Shown here: one piece after another, positions 37,561 to 45,256 of the stretch | How positions within the stretch are numbered: the first letter of the stretch is position 1 | Layout of the letters: each line of letters opens with the position of its first letter | Program-made: the position numbers and the translations under genes | Source: Streptomyces griseorubiginosus | Lineage (GTDB): Bacteria > Actinomycetota > Actinomycetes > Streptomycetales > Streptomycetaceae | Direction: 5' to 3' | DNA: 64,000 nucleotides | Assembly (NCBI RefSeq): GCF_001514195.1 | Contig: NZ_KQ948734.1 | Location: 402,462-466,461 of the forward strand | Notes under the pieces: model-generated | Database searches by the model: none | What the model saw: only the letters and a program-made list of their open reading frames with translations | Told to the model about the DNA's origin: nothing

Positions 37561-39506
37561 TGGCTACCGTCACCGCGTCCACGCCCCGCTCCCTGCCCAC
37601 CCATCTGCTCAGGCACCGTGCGGTCCACAAGATCCTGCTCATCGCCCTCGCCGCGGCGGTCCTCGTGCCGCTCGCCAACGCGCAGTGGGCGAGCGGCAGT
37701 TGGCCCGCCGCCCTCACCGTCGACCTCACCAAGCCGCTCGGCAGCGCCAGCGACTGGATCATCGACAACCGCGACAGCCACCCGCTGTTCCTCTACTTCT
37801 TCGGCTACCTCAGCAACGCCGTCGTGATCTCCGTGCACGCCGTGTACGTGGTCCTGCTCGGCGCGGGCTGGGCCGGCGTCACCGCGCTCGGCGCCCTGGT
37901 GGCCTGGCGGGTCGCCGGTCTGCGGCTCGCCCTGGGCACCGCGGCCGCGTTCCTCGCCTGCGGGCTGCTCGGCATGTGGGTCCCCACCATGCAGACCCTC
38001 GCCCTGATGGTCGTCGCCGTGCTCGCCTCGGTCCTGGTCGGCGCCCTGCTCGGGCTGGCCGCCGGACTCTCCCCCCGGATGGACAAGATCCTGCGACCGG
38101 TCCTGGACACCATGCAGGTCATGCCCGCCTACGCCTACCTCCTCCCGGTGGTCCTGGTGTTCGGCATGGGCGTGCCCGCCGCCGTCCTCGCCACCGTCGT
38201 CTACGCCGCCCCGCCCATGGCCCGCCTCACCGCGCTCGGCCTCCAGGGCGCGGACAAGGGGGTCCTGGAAGCCGTGGAGTCCCTCGGCACCACCGCCCGC
38301 CAGCGGCTGCTGACCGCCCGCATCCCGCTGGCGCGCAAGGAACTCATGCTCGGCCTCAACCAGACGATCATGATGGCCCTGTCGATGGCCGTCATCGCGT
38401 CCGTGATCGGCGCCGGCGGCCTCGGTGACCGCGTCTACCAGGCGCTGGCCTCGGTCGACGTGGGCGCCGCCCTCGCGGCCGGCATCCCCATCGTGCTGCT
38501 GGCCGTCGTCCTCGACCGGGTCACCGGCGCGGCCGGCGCGGTCGACGACAGCGCTGAGGACGCGGGCCGCGCCGCCTGGGCGTACGCCCTCGCGGGAGCC
38601 GTCGTCGTGGCGGTCGCCGGACGGCTGCTCGGCAGGCTCGACTGGCCCGACGCCTGGACCCTGAACATCGCCGAGCCCGTCAACCGGGCCGTCGACTGGA
38701 TGACCGCCCACCTCTACTCCGGCGTCCCCGTCATCGGCGGCACCGCCGACTGGGCCGCCCACTTCACCACCTGGATCCTCGACCCGGTCCGCGACGGTCT
38801 CCAGGCGCTGCCCTGGTGGTCCGTGCTGCTCGTCGTGGCCACCCTGTCCTGGCTGATCGGCACCTGGCGCACCGCCCTCACCGCGGTCCTCGCCATGGCC
38901 GCGATCGGCGTCCTCGGGGTGTGGACACCGGCGCTGGACACGCTCTCGCAGGTCCTCGCGGCCGTCGCCGTCACCCTCGTGCTGGGCTTCGCGACCGCCG
39001 TCGCGGCCGCTCGCAGCGACCGCTTCGACCGCATGCTGCGACCCGTCCTGGACGTCTTCCAGACGATGCCGCAGTTCGTGTACCTGATCCCGGTCGTCGC
39101 CCTGTTCGGCGTGGGCCGCGCACCCGCCGCCGCGGCAGCCGTCGTCTACGCCCTGCCCGCCGTCGTCCGCATCACCACCCAGGGACTGCGCCAGGTCGAC
39201 CCGGCCGCCATGGAGTCCTCGCACTCGCTCGGCGCGACCAGCTGGCAGCAGCTGCGCCAGGTCCAGCTCCCGCTCGCCCGGCCCGCGCTGCTGCTCGCCG
39301 TCAACCAGGGCGTGGTCCTGGTCCTCGCCGTCGTCGTCATCGGCGGCCTGGTCGGCGGCGGTGCGCTCGGCTACGACACGGTCTTCGGCCTGGCCCAGGG
39401 CGACCTGGCCACCGGCCTTGTCGCCGGTGCCGCCATCGTCTGCCTCGGCCTGATGCTCGACCGGGTCACCCAGCCGACCGAACGCCGTACGGGGAAGGGA
39501 GCCTGA
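37560..39506 (+). CDS. Glycine betaine ABC transporter, double permease
   Basis: 648 residues made of two complete permease halves in one chain. Each half has its own EAA-type coupling loop: SLGTTARQRLLTARIPLAR in the first and SLGATSWQQLRQVQLPLAR in the second. The halves are joined near residues 320-345. Most OpuAB/ProW permeases are a single half of about 280-330 residues that dimerises; here the dimer is fused. About 14 hydrophobic segments are visible. The ATG at 37560 overlaps the ATPase stop. The binding protein follows after one base. Confidence 0.9.
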   Translation: MATVTASTPRSLPTHLLRHRAVHKILLIALAAAVLVPLANAQWASGSWPAALTVDLTKPLGSASDWIIDNRDSHPLFLYFFGYLSNAVVISVHAVYVVLLGAGWAGVTALGALVAWRVAGLRLALGTAAAFLACGLLGMWVPTMQTLALMVVAVLASVLVGALLGLAAGLSPRMDKILRPVLDTMQVMPAYAYLLPVVLVFGMGVPAAVLATVVYAAPPMARLTALGLQGADKGVLEAVESLGTTARQRLLTARIPLARKELMLGLNQTIMMALSMAVIASVIGAGGLGDRVYQALASVDVGAALAAGIPIVLLAVVLDRVTGAAGAVDDSAEDAGRAAWAYALAGAVVVAVAGRLLGRLDWPDAWTLNIAEPVNRAVDWMTAHLYSGVPVIGGTADWAAHFTTWILDPVRDGLQALPWWSVLLVVATLSWLIGTWRTALTAVLAMAAIGVLGVWTPALDTLSQVLAAVAVTLVLGFATAVAAARSDRFDRMLRPVLDVFQTMPQFVYLIPVVALFGVGRAPAAAAAVVYALPAVVRITTQGLRQVDPAAMESSHSLGATSWQQLRQVQLPLARPALLLAVNQGVVLVLAVVVIGGLVGGGALGYDTVFGLAQGDLATGLVAGAAIVCLGLMLDRVTQPTERRTGKGA

Positions 39507-39507
39507 C

Positions 39508-40455
39508 ATGCGCGTCCGTACACTCGCCGCCGCCGGATCCCTGCTGCTGCTCACGGGCTGCGGTGCCGCCGACATGACCAAGCAGGCCTCGCCGTTCGCC
39601 AACGCCCACGGCTCCAAGAGCGTGACCCTGTCCGTGCAGTCCTGGGTCGGCGCACAGGCCAACGTGGCCGTCGCCCAGTACCTGCTGGAGCACGAGCTCG
39701 GCTACCGCGTCGACACCGTCCAGGTCGACGAGGTGCCCGCCTGGGACGCGCTCAGCCAGGGCCGGGTCGACGCGATCCTGGAGGACTGGGGCCACCCCGA
39801 GCAGGAACAGCGGTACGTCAAGGACAAGAAGACCATCACGCCGGGCGGCGGGCTCGGCGTGACCGGGCACATCGGCTGGTTCGTCCCGACGTACTTCGCC
39901 AAGCAGCACCCGGACGTCACCAACTGGAAGAACCTCAACAAGTACGCCTCCCAGCTGCGTACCGCGGAGAGCGGCGGCAAGGGCCAGCTCATGGACGGCT
40001 CCCCGTCCTACGTCACCAACGACAAGGCGCTGGTGAAGAACCTCAAGCTGGACTACCAGGTGGTGTTCGCCGGCTCCGAGGCCGCGCAGATCACCCAGAT
40101 CCGGCAGTTCGCCAAGGAGAAGAAGCCCTTCCTGACCTACTGGTACGCCCCCCAGTGGCTGTTCAAGAAGGTCCCGATGACCGAGGTCAAGCTGCCCCCC
40201 TACAAGGAGGGCTGCGACGCGGACCCGGCGAAGATCACCTGCGCCTATCCGCACACCCCGCTCCAGAAGTACCTCAACACGGACTTCGCCAAGTCCGGCG
40301 GCAAGGCGGCGGCCTTCCTGAAGAAGTTCAAGTGGACGACCGAGGACCAGAACGAGGTCTCCCTGATGATCGCCGACCAGAAGATGACGCCGGAGGACGC
40401 GGCGAAGAAGTGGGTGGACAGCCACGAGTCCACGTGGAAGGCGTGGCTGTCCTGA
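39508..40455 (+). CDS. Glycine betaine ABC transporter, substrate-binding lipoprotein
   Basis: An OpuAC-type binding protein (315 residues) with lipobox LLTGC at residues 14-18, so it is anchored outside the membrane. The segments SVQSWVGAQANVAVAQYLLE and VDAILEDWGHPEQE and several aromatic residues (WFVPTYFAK, YWYAPQWLF) fit a cage that binds the trimethylammonium group. The ATG at 39508 has GGGAAGGGAG upstream. It closes the five-gene operon. The stop lies in a 27-bp tandem repeat (40440-40493). Confidence 0.92.
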   Translation: MRVRTLAAAGSLLLLTGCGAADMTKQASPFANAHGSKSVTLSVQSWVGAQANVAVAQYLLEHELGYRVDTVQVDEVPAWDALSQGRVDAILEDWGHPEQEQRYVKDKKTITPGGGLGVTGHIGWFVPTYFAKQHPDVTNWKNLNKYASQLRTAESGGKGQLMDGSPSYVTNDKALVKNLKLDYQVVFAGSEAAQITQIRQFAKEKKPFLTYWYAPQWLFKKVPMTEVKLPPYKEGCDADPAKITCAYPHTPLQKYLNTDFAKSGGKAAAFLKKFKWTTEDQNEVSLMIADQKMTPEDAAKKWVDSHESTWKAWLS

Positions 40456-40500
40456 GCCCGTGGGAGGGCGTGGCTGCCCTGAGTCCGTAGGGGGCGTGGC
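40440..40500 (+). repeat. 27-bp tandem repeat across the binding-protein stop codon
   Basis: GGCGTGGCTGTCCTGAG at 40440 and GGCGTGGCTGCCCTGAG at 40467 begin two 27-base units that match at most positions; a third, partial unit starts near 40493. The TGA in unit 1 is the stop of the betaine-binding protein, and unit 2 repeats it. Confidence 0.8.
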
Positions 40501-40517
40501 TGCCGTGGCCGCCGCTG

Positions 40518-41243
40518 TCAGCGCCTGAGTTCGTCGGTCATCCCCTGGAGCGCCAGGGCGGCCCGGCGTTGCAGGCCCGGTCCGAAGGTGACGCGTGTGG
40601 CCCCGAGTTCACCGAGCGCGGTGGGCGAGGGGCCCTCGCCGTCCAGACGCCCGAACACATTGAGCGGCCCCTGGATCCCGGACCGCAGCAGGGGCAGTAC
40701 GTCGGGCGGGGCGCCGATCGGATACACACAGTCGGCGCCCGCGGCGACGTACAACGCCGCCCGCTCGATGGCCCGTGCGGGATCACCGTCGCCGTAGGCG
40801 AAGGTGTCCACGCGCGCGTTGACGAACAGCCGGTCCCCGGCCGCGTACCGCACCTCGGCCAGCCACTCCGCGTGCCCACGCGGGTCCTTGAGCACCCCCT
40901 GGTGGGAGTCCTCCAGGTTGCAGCCCACGGCGCCCGCCTCCAGCAGCCGCTCCACCAACTCCTTGGGCGCCAGGCCGTACCCGCCCTCCACGTCCGCCGA
41001 CACGGGGACGTCCACGGCCCCGCAGACGCGCGCCACCGCCGCGAACATCTCGTCGGCCGGTGTGGACCCGTCCTGGTGGCCGAGTGCCGCGGCGATCCCC
41101 GCACTGGGCGTGGCGAGCGCCGGGAACCCGGCCTCCTCCAGCACCCGCGCGCTGACCGCGTCCCAGGGGCCGGGCAGGACGAGCGGATCGCCCGGGAGCC
41201 GGTTCCTGTGCAGGGCGCGGAAGATCTCCACCTTGTCCGACAT
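40518..41243 (-). CDS. PEP mutase / isocitrate lyase superfamily enzyme
   Basis: 241 residues, a single TIM-barrel-like domain. PGPWDAVSARVLEEAGF, VSADVEGGYG and NLEDS are the metal- and substrate-binding motifs of the phosphoenolpyruvate mutase branch. The isocitrate lyase signature KKCGH is absent, so it is not the glyoxylate-cycle enzyme. The substrate is unknown. The ATG at 41243 overlaps the stop of the upstream AhpD-like gene (ATGA). It is the last of three coupled genes divergent from a MocR regulator. Confidence 0.8.
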   Translation of the reverse strand: MSDKVEIFRALHRNRLPGDPLVLPGPWDAVSARVLEEAGFPALATPSAGIAAALGHQDGSTPADEMFAAVARVCGAVDVPVSADVEGGYGLAPKELVERLLEAGAVGCNLEDSHQGVLKDPRGHAEWLAEVRYAAGDRLFVNARVDTFAYGDGDPARAIERAALYVAAGADCVYPIGAPPDVLPLLRSGIQGPLNVFGRLDGEGPSPTALGELGATRVTFGPGLQRRAALALQGMTDELRR

Positions 41244-41686
41244 CACGGCTGATACCCCCCAGGCGGAATCCGGCGGCCGACCATCACCCGGTTCCAGTTG
41301 TTGATGGCGACGACCAGGCCGATGAGATGGGCGAGTTCACGGTCGTCGAAGTGCTTCGCGGCCCTCTCGTACACCTCGTCGGGCACCCGGCCGTCCGTCA
41401 GCACGGTCACCGCCTCGGTCAGCGCTAGCGCGGCCCGCTCCCGCTCGTCGAAGACGCCCTCCGCCTCCTCCCAGGCGGCGAGCAGATCCAACTGCTGGGC
41501 ACTCACGCCGAGTTCGCGCGCGATCGTGAGATGCATGTCGAGGCAGAACGCGCAGTGGTTGAGCTGCGAGGCCCGGACGACGACGAACTCGGCGAGGGCG
41601 GGATCGCCGAGCCCCCTCTTCGCGGCCGCGCTGAGTGCGGACAGGGCGCGGGCGACCTCGGGGTCCAGGACGTCCGTACGGCTCAC
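41243..41686 (-). CDS. AhpD-like carboxymuconolactone decarboxylase family protein
   Basis: 147 residues. The signature HCAFCLDMH gives the CxxC and distal His of AhpD-type proteins, which act as small peroxidases or disulphide reductants. It is a close paralogue of the gene just upstream (shared RASQLNHCAFCLDMH and DEVYERAAKHF-type segments) but lacks that protein's 35-residue N-terminal extension. The GTG at 41686 overlaps the upstream stop by four bases, and the 3' end overlaps the PEP mutase-like gene. Confidence 0.82.
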   Translation of the reverse strand: MSRTDVLDPEVARALSALSAAAKRGLGDPALAEFVVVRASQLNHCAFCLDMHLTIARELGVSAQQLDLLAAWEEAEGVFDERERAALALTEAVTVLTDGRVPDEVYERAAKHFDDRELAHLIGLVVAINNWNRVMVGRRIPPGGYQP

Positions 41687-42228
41687 TCGTGCTTCCCCGC
41701 CTCGTAGTGGCCCGGCACCATCCGGCAGGTCACACCGAACCGGTTCCACGCGTTGATCACCGTGATCGCGGCGATCAGCTGGGCCAGCTCGGCCTCCTCG
41801 AAGTGCTTGGCCGCGTGGTCGTACACCTCGTCCGGCACGAAGCCGTCGGTGAGGACGGTGACCGCGTCGGTCAGCGCGAGGGCCGCGACCTCCTGCTCGG
41901 TGTAGAAGTGCCGCGACTCCTCCCACGCGCCGAGCTGGATGATCCGCTCGACGCTCTCGCCGGCCGCGAGGGCGTCCTTGGAGTGCATGTCGAGGCAGAA
42001 CGCACAGTGGTTGAGCTGCGAGGCCCGGATCTTCACCAGCTCCAGCAACCGGGGGTCCAGACCCTTACGGGCGGCGGTGTCGAGGCGGAGCATCGCCTTG
42101 TAGACCTCGGGGGCGTGCTGGGCCCAGGCCAGGCGGGGGGCGGTCTCGGCGGTGTGGCGGGCGGGTTCCTCGGGGGAGCGGCGGGCGGTTTCCGGGCGGG
42201 TGGTGCGGGCGGTCTCCTCTGTGGTCAT
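41683..42228 (-). CDS. AhpD-like carboxymuconolactone decarboxylase family protein
   Basis: 181 residues. The first 35 are Thr/Arg/Glu-rich with no fold signal; the rest is an AhpD-like domain with HCAFCLDMH. Two such genes in tandem suggest either a heteromer or a recent duplication. The ATG at 42228 lies 46 bases from the divergent MocR start, and the spacer holds direct repeats that may be the MocR operator. It is first in a three-gene coupled operon with the second AhpD-like gene and the PEP mutase-like gene. Confidence 0.82.
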   Translation of the reverse strand: MTTEETARTTRPETARRSPEEPARHTAETAPRLAWAQHAPEVYKAMLRLDTAARKGLDPRLLELVKIRASQLNHCAFCLDMHSKDALAAGESVERIIQLGAWEESRHFYTEQEVAALALTDAVTVLTDGFVPDEVYDHAAKHFEEAELAQLIAAITVINAWNRFGVTCRMVPGHYEAGKHE

Positions 42229-42252
42229 GCCTCGACCCTAGGAGCCAGGCAG

Positions 42253-42298
42253 CCCAGGGGTATGGTCCACTTTCATGGCGAAACCCTGGGCCACTTTC
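42253..42298. promoter_or_regulatory. Direct and inverted repeats at the MocR divergent promoter
   Basis: CCACTTTC occurs at 42267-42274 and again at 42291-42298, a 24-bp direct repeat. CCCAGGG (42253-42259) and CCCTGGG (42284-42290) form an inverted repeat around it. MocR regulators often bind direct repeats at their own divergent promoter. Confidence 0.5.
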
Positions 42299-43867
42299 GG
42301 CATCGACCTGCATCTCGAACCCGCCGCGGGCGGCCTGCGGCGCGGCCTCACGGACGCCCTGCGCGAGGCCGTCCGCACCGGCCGCCTCGCCCCCGGCACC
42401 CGGCTGCCCTCCTCCCGCTCCCTCGCCGCCGACCTGGGCATCGCCCGCAACACGGTCGCCGACGCCTACGCCGACCTGGTCGCCGAGGGGTGGCTCAGCG
42501 CCCGCCAGGGGTCGGGCACGCGGGTGGCCGAACGGGGGGTCGGGGTGGGGGCAGGGGGCGATGTCGGTGCGGGTGCGGGTGCGGGTGCGGGTGCGGGTGC
42601 GGGTGCCGGTGCTGTGGGCGGTGCCGGTGTCGCTGCCGGTACCGCTGCTGTGGGCGGGGTCGGTGCCGGTGTCGGTGTCGCCGGTGTGTTGGCCGGCCCC
42701 GGCTCCCGGCCCGGTGTCCCCGGCACGTCCCCGTCCCCCGAACCCGTCCACCGACGCACCCGCGGGCTCCCGCCACCGCCCGCCCCCCGGCCCCTCTACA
42801 ACCTGATCCCCGGCACCCCCGACCTCGCCTCCTTCCCGCGCGCCGAGTGGCTCAAGGCCGCCCGCCGCGCCCTCACCACCGCCCCCTACCAGGCCCTCGA
42901 CTACGGCGACCCCCGCGGCCGCGTCGAACTGCGCACCGCCCTCGCCCACTACCTGGCCCGCGCCCGCGGGGTCCGCGCCGACCCCGACCGCATCGTGGTC
43001 TGCGCCGGGCTCTCACACGGCCTGCGCCTCCTCGGCGCCCTGCTGCGGGCCCGCGGCGCACGCACGGTCGCCGTGGAGTCGTACGGCCTCGACGTGCACT
43101 GGAACCTGCTCGCGGCCGCCGGTCTGCGCACCACCCCGCTGCCCTTCGACGAACGCGGCACCGACCCTGGCCGGTTGACCGACGAGGACGCGGTGCTGCT
43201 CACCCCCGCGCACCAGTTCCCGGTGGGCGGCACCCTGCACCGCGACCGGCGGGCGGCCGTGGTCGACTGGGCCCGGCGCACCGGAGGGCTGGTCGTCGAG
43301 GACGACTACGACGGGGAGTTCCGCTACGACCGCCAGCCCGTGGGCGCCCTCCAGGGCCTGGACCCCGACCACGTGGTCTACGCGGGGACGGCCAGCAAGT
43401 CCCTCGCACCGGGACTCCGGCTGGGCTGGCTGGTGGTGCCGCCCCACCTCATGGCGGAGGTCCTGCGGGCCAAGGGCGGCATCGACGCCTGCGGCTCCCT
43501 CGACCAGCTGACCCTCGCCGAGTTCCTGACCTCCGGCGCCTACGACCGTCATGTGCGCGCCGCCCGGCTGCGGTACCGGCGCCGCCGTGACGCCCTGGTC
43601 GCCGAGCTCGCCCGCCGGGCCCCGAAGGTCCGCGCCACCGGGATCGCGGCCGGTCTGCACGTGGTGCTGCGGCTGCCCCCGGGCACCGAGCAACAGGCGT
43701 TGCGGGCAGCCGCCTGGCACGGCCTCGCCGTCCACGGACTGCACCGGTTCCGACACCCCGAGGCCTGCGTCGAGCAGGACGACGCCCTCGTCGTGGGCTA
43801 CGGAACCCCACCGGAGCACGCCTGGTCGGGAGCGCTGGAGGCGCTGTGCGCGGCCCTGCCCGAATAG
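42275..43867 (+). CDS. MocR-type GntR / aminotransferase-like regulator
   Basis: 530 residues. Residues 15-85 are a GntR winged HTH (LRRGLTDALREAVRTGRLAP, LGIARNTVADAYADLVAEGW). The region from about 165 on is a fold-type I aminotransferase domain with PLP lysine K375 in GTASKSLAPGLRLGW and the substrate-binding DDYDGEFRYDR. The linker (residues 85-150) is a long Gly/Ala/Val tract with a perfect hexanucleotide array at 42566-42601. It probably controls the divergent AhpD/PEP mutase-like operon, perhaps in response to PLP or an amino-compound adduct. The ATG at 42275 has no strong ribosome-binding site. Confidence 0.88.
   Translation: MAKPWATFGIDLHLEPAAGGLRRGLTDALREAVRTGRLAPGTRLPSSRSLAADLGIARNTVADAYADLVAEGWLSARQGSGTRVAERGVGVGAGGDVGAGAGAGAGAGAGAGAVGGAGVAAGTAAVGGVGAGVGVAGVLAGPGSRPGVPGTSPSPEPVHRRTRGLPPPPAPRPLYNLIPGTPDLASFPRAEWLKAARRALTTAPYQALDYGDPRGRVELRTALAHYLARARGVRADPDRIVVCAGLSHGLRLLGALLRARGARTVAVESYGLDVHWNLLAAAGLRTTPLPFDERGTDPGRLTDEDAVLLTPAHQFPVGGTLHRDRRAAVVDWARRTGGLVVEDDYDGEFRYDRQPVGALQGLDPDHVVYAGTASKSLAPGLRLGWLVVPPHLMAEVLRAKGGIDACGSLDQLTLAEFLTSGAYDRHVRAARLRYRRRRDALVAELARRAPKVRATGIAAGLHVVLRLPPGTEQQALRAAAWHGLAVHGLHRFRHPEACVEQDDALVVGYGTPPEHAWSGALEALCAALPE
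42566..42607 (+). repeat. GGTGCG hexanucleotide array in the MocR linker
   Basis: Six perfect GGTGCG units (42566-42601) and one variant (GGTGCC) encode alternating Gly-Ala. The array sits between the DNA-binding and aminotransferase-like domains. Unit gain or loss would change linker length without a frameshift. Confidence 0.85.
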
Positions 43868-43877
43868 CGCGGCCCGC

Positions 43878-44744
43878 TTACGGGACGGTCTCCCGGTCGG
43901 CATCCACCGGCGCCTCCCCGAACCTGGCCAGCGCCAACGCCCCCGCCACGGCCACCAGGAAGCCCAGGACCGCCACCCACGCCAGCCCCTCCCGCGTGCG
44001 GTCCCCGAGCCAGACCACCCCCACCAGTGCGGGCCCGATCGTCTCCCCGATCACCATTCCGGCGGTCGCCGTGGTCACCGAACCCCGCTGGAGCGCCGAC
44101 GTCAGCGACAGAAAGGCCGCACCCCCGCCGACGAGGAGCGCGTAGGTCGCCGGGTTGGTCGCCAGATCCGACGGCGCCAGCGAGTCGATCAGCCGGACCG
44201 ACACCTCCACGACCCCGAACCCGAACCCCGCCCCCAGTCCGAGCGCCAACGGCCGCCCCCGCTCCGGCAGCCGCCCGCCCAGCAGCGCCAGCACCAGCAC
44301 CAGCAGTGCCGTCGCGAGCATCGCGTACCCCAAGGCCGGCGGCCCGTCGCGGTCCCCTTCGGTCCCGGACGCGATCCCCAGCAGCGCCATCCCCGCGCAC
44401 ACCACCCCGACCGCACCCCACTCGGCCCCGCTCAGCCGGACCTTCAGCAGCCTCGCCGAGACCACCGCGGTCACCGCGAGACTCGACGCGAGCGCCGCGC
44501 CCACCGCGTAGATCGGGACCGACCGCAGCGCGGCGATCTGGAGCAGGAACCCCAGCCCGTCCAACGCCAGTCCCGCCAGATAACGCCACTGCCGCACCGC
44601 CCGCAGGAACAGCGTCACCGCGAACGCCGACCCCTCGCCGTCACCACCTCCCGCGTCCGCGGTCCGCGCTGCCATCGCCTGCAACACGGTGGCCGTCCCG
44701 AAGCAGACCGAGGCCCCGAGGGCGCACACCATTCCAAAGAGCAC
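43878..44744 (-). CDS. DMT-type (EamA-like) membrane transporter
   Basis: 288 residues with about ten hydrophobic helices (MLFGMVCALGASVCFGTATV at the start; then YAVGAALASSLAVTAVVSA, LLVLVLALLGG and others), the layout of the drug/metabolite transporter superfamily. Gene neighbours do not suggest a substrate. It starts at GTG 44744. Its stop is ten bases from the converging MocR stop. Confidence 0.7.
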   Translation of the reverse strand: MLFGMVCALGASVCFGTATVLQAMAARTADAGGGDGEGSAFAVTLFLRAVRQWRYLAGLALDGLGFLLQIAALRSVPIYAVGAALASSLAVTAVVSARLLKVRLSGAEWGAVGVVCAGMALLGIASGTEGDRDGPPALGYAMLATALLVLVLALLGGRLPERGRPLALGLGAGFGFGVVEVSVRLIDSLAPSDLATNPATYALLVGGGAAFLSLTSALQRGSVTTATAGMVIGETIGPALVGVVWLGDRTREGLAWVAVLGFLVAVAGALALARFGEAPVDADRETVP

Positions 44745-44866
44745 GAAGTGACCTTAGGGGAGGAGGTGAAGGTCGGGCTGCCTTCAAGCCGGCTCTTACG
44801 GATCTCTAAGCTGTCCGCCACACACGCACACCGCACACACGGCCTGATCAACGGGGAGACACGGAC

Positions 44867-45244
44867 ATGGCGGACGCACGCCGACAACTTCGCTCCGGCA
44901 CCATCGCACTCGGCGGTGTGGGACTGCTCGCTGCGGCCCTCACCGCCTGCTCCTCCGACCCCGACAAGCGCTGCGTCGACCGGGACAGCTACACCCTCGG
45001 CAAGGGTTACCAGGTCGTCGCCGACAAGAACTGCAAGTCCTCCACCTCCGTCAGGGGCACCTACTACTACGGAGGCAAGAAGAACGGCAGCTGGGTCTCG
45101 GGCGGCTCCTTCAGCAAGAAGTCCAAGGGATCCGGCAGTTCGTCGAGCGGCGGCGGCAGTGGGGGCAGCGGGGTCGACCGCGGCGGCTTCGGCAGCGGAG
45201 GCGACGGCGACGGCGGTACCGGCAAGGGCAGCTCCGGCGGCTGA
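44867..45244 (+). CDS. Small Gly/Ser-rich lipoprotein
   Basis: 125 residues. The signal peptide ends in lipobox LTAC near residue 28. A short Lys-rich Cys-containing segment (RCVDRDSYTLGKGYQ, NCKSSTS) follows, and the last 45 residues are almost only Gly and Ser. It lies 12 bases upstream of the ATP-grasp gene and is almost certainly cotranscribed with it. Pairs of small envelope proteins with glutathionylspermidine-synthase-like enzymes occur widely, but what they do is unknown to me. Confidence 0.65.
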   Translation: MADARRQLRSGTIALGGVGLLAAALTACSSDPDKRCVDRDSYTLGKGYQVVADKNCKSSTSVRGTYYYGGKKNGSWVSGGSFSKKSKGSGSSSSGGGSGGSGVDRGGFGSGGDGDGGTGKGSSGG

Positions 45245-45256
45245 GGGCCGATCACC

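Noticed and set aside
40518..41243. Isocitrate lyase of the glyoxylate cycle
   Set aside because: Only 241 residues and lacks the KKCGH signature; it fits the PEP mutase-like branch.
42542..42720. Frameshift or assembly error in the MocR gene at the Gly/Ala tract
   Set aside because: The frame stays open through the tract and both flanking domains are in the same frame with intact motifs.
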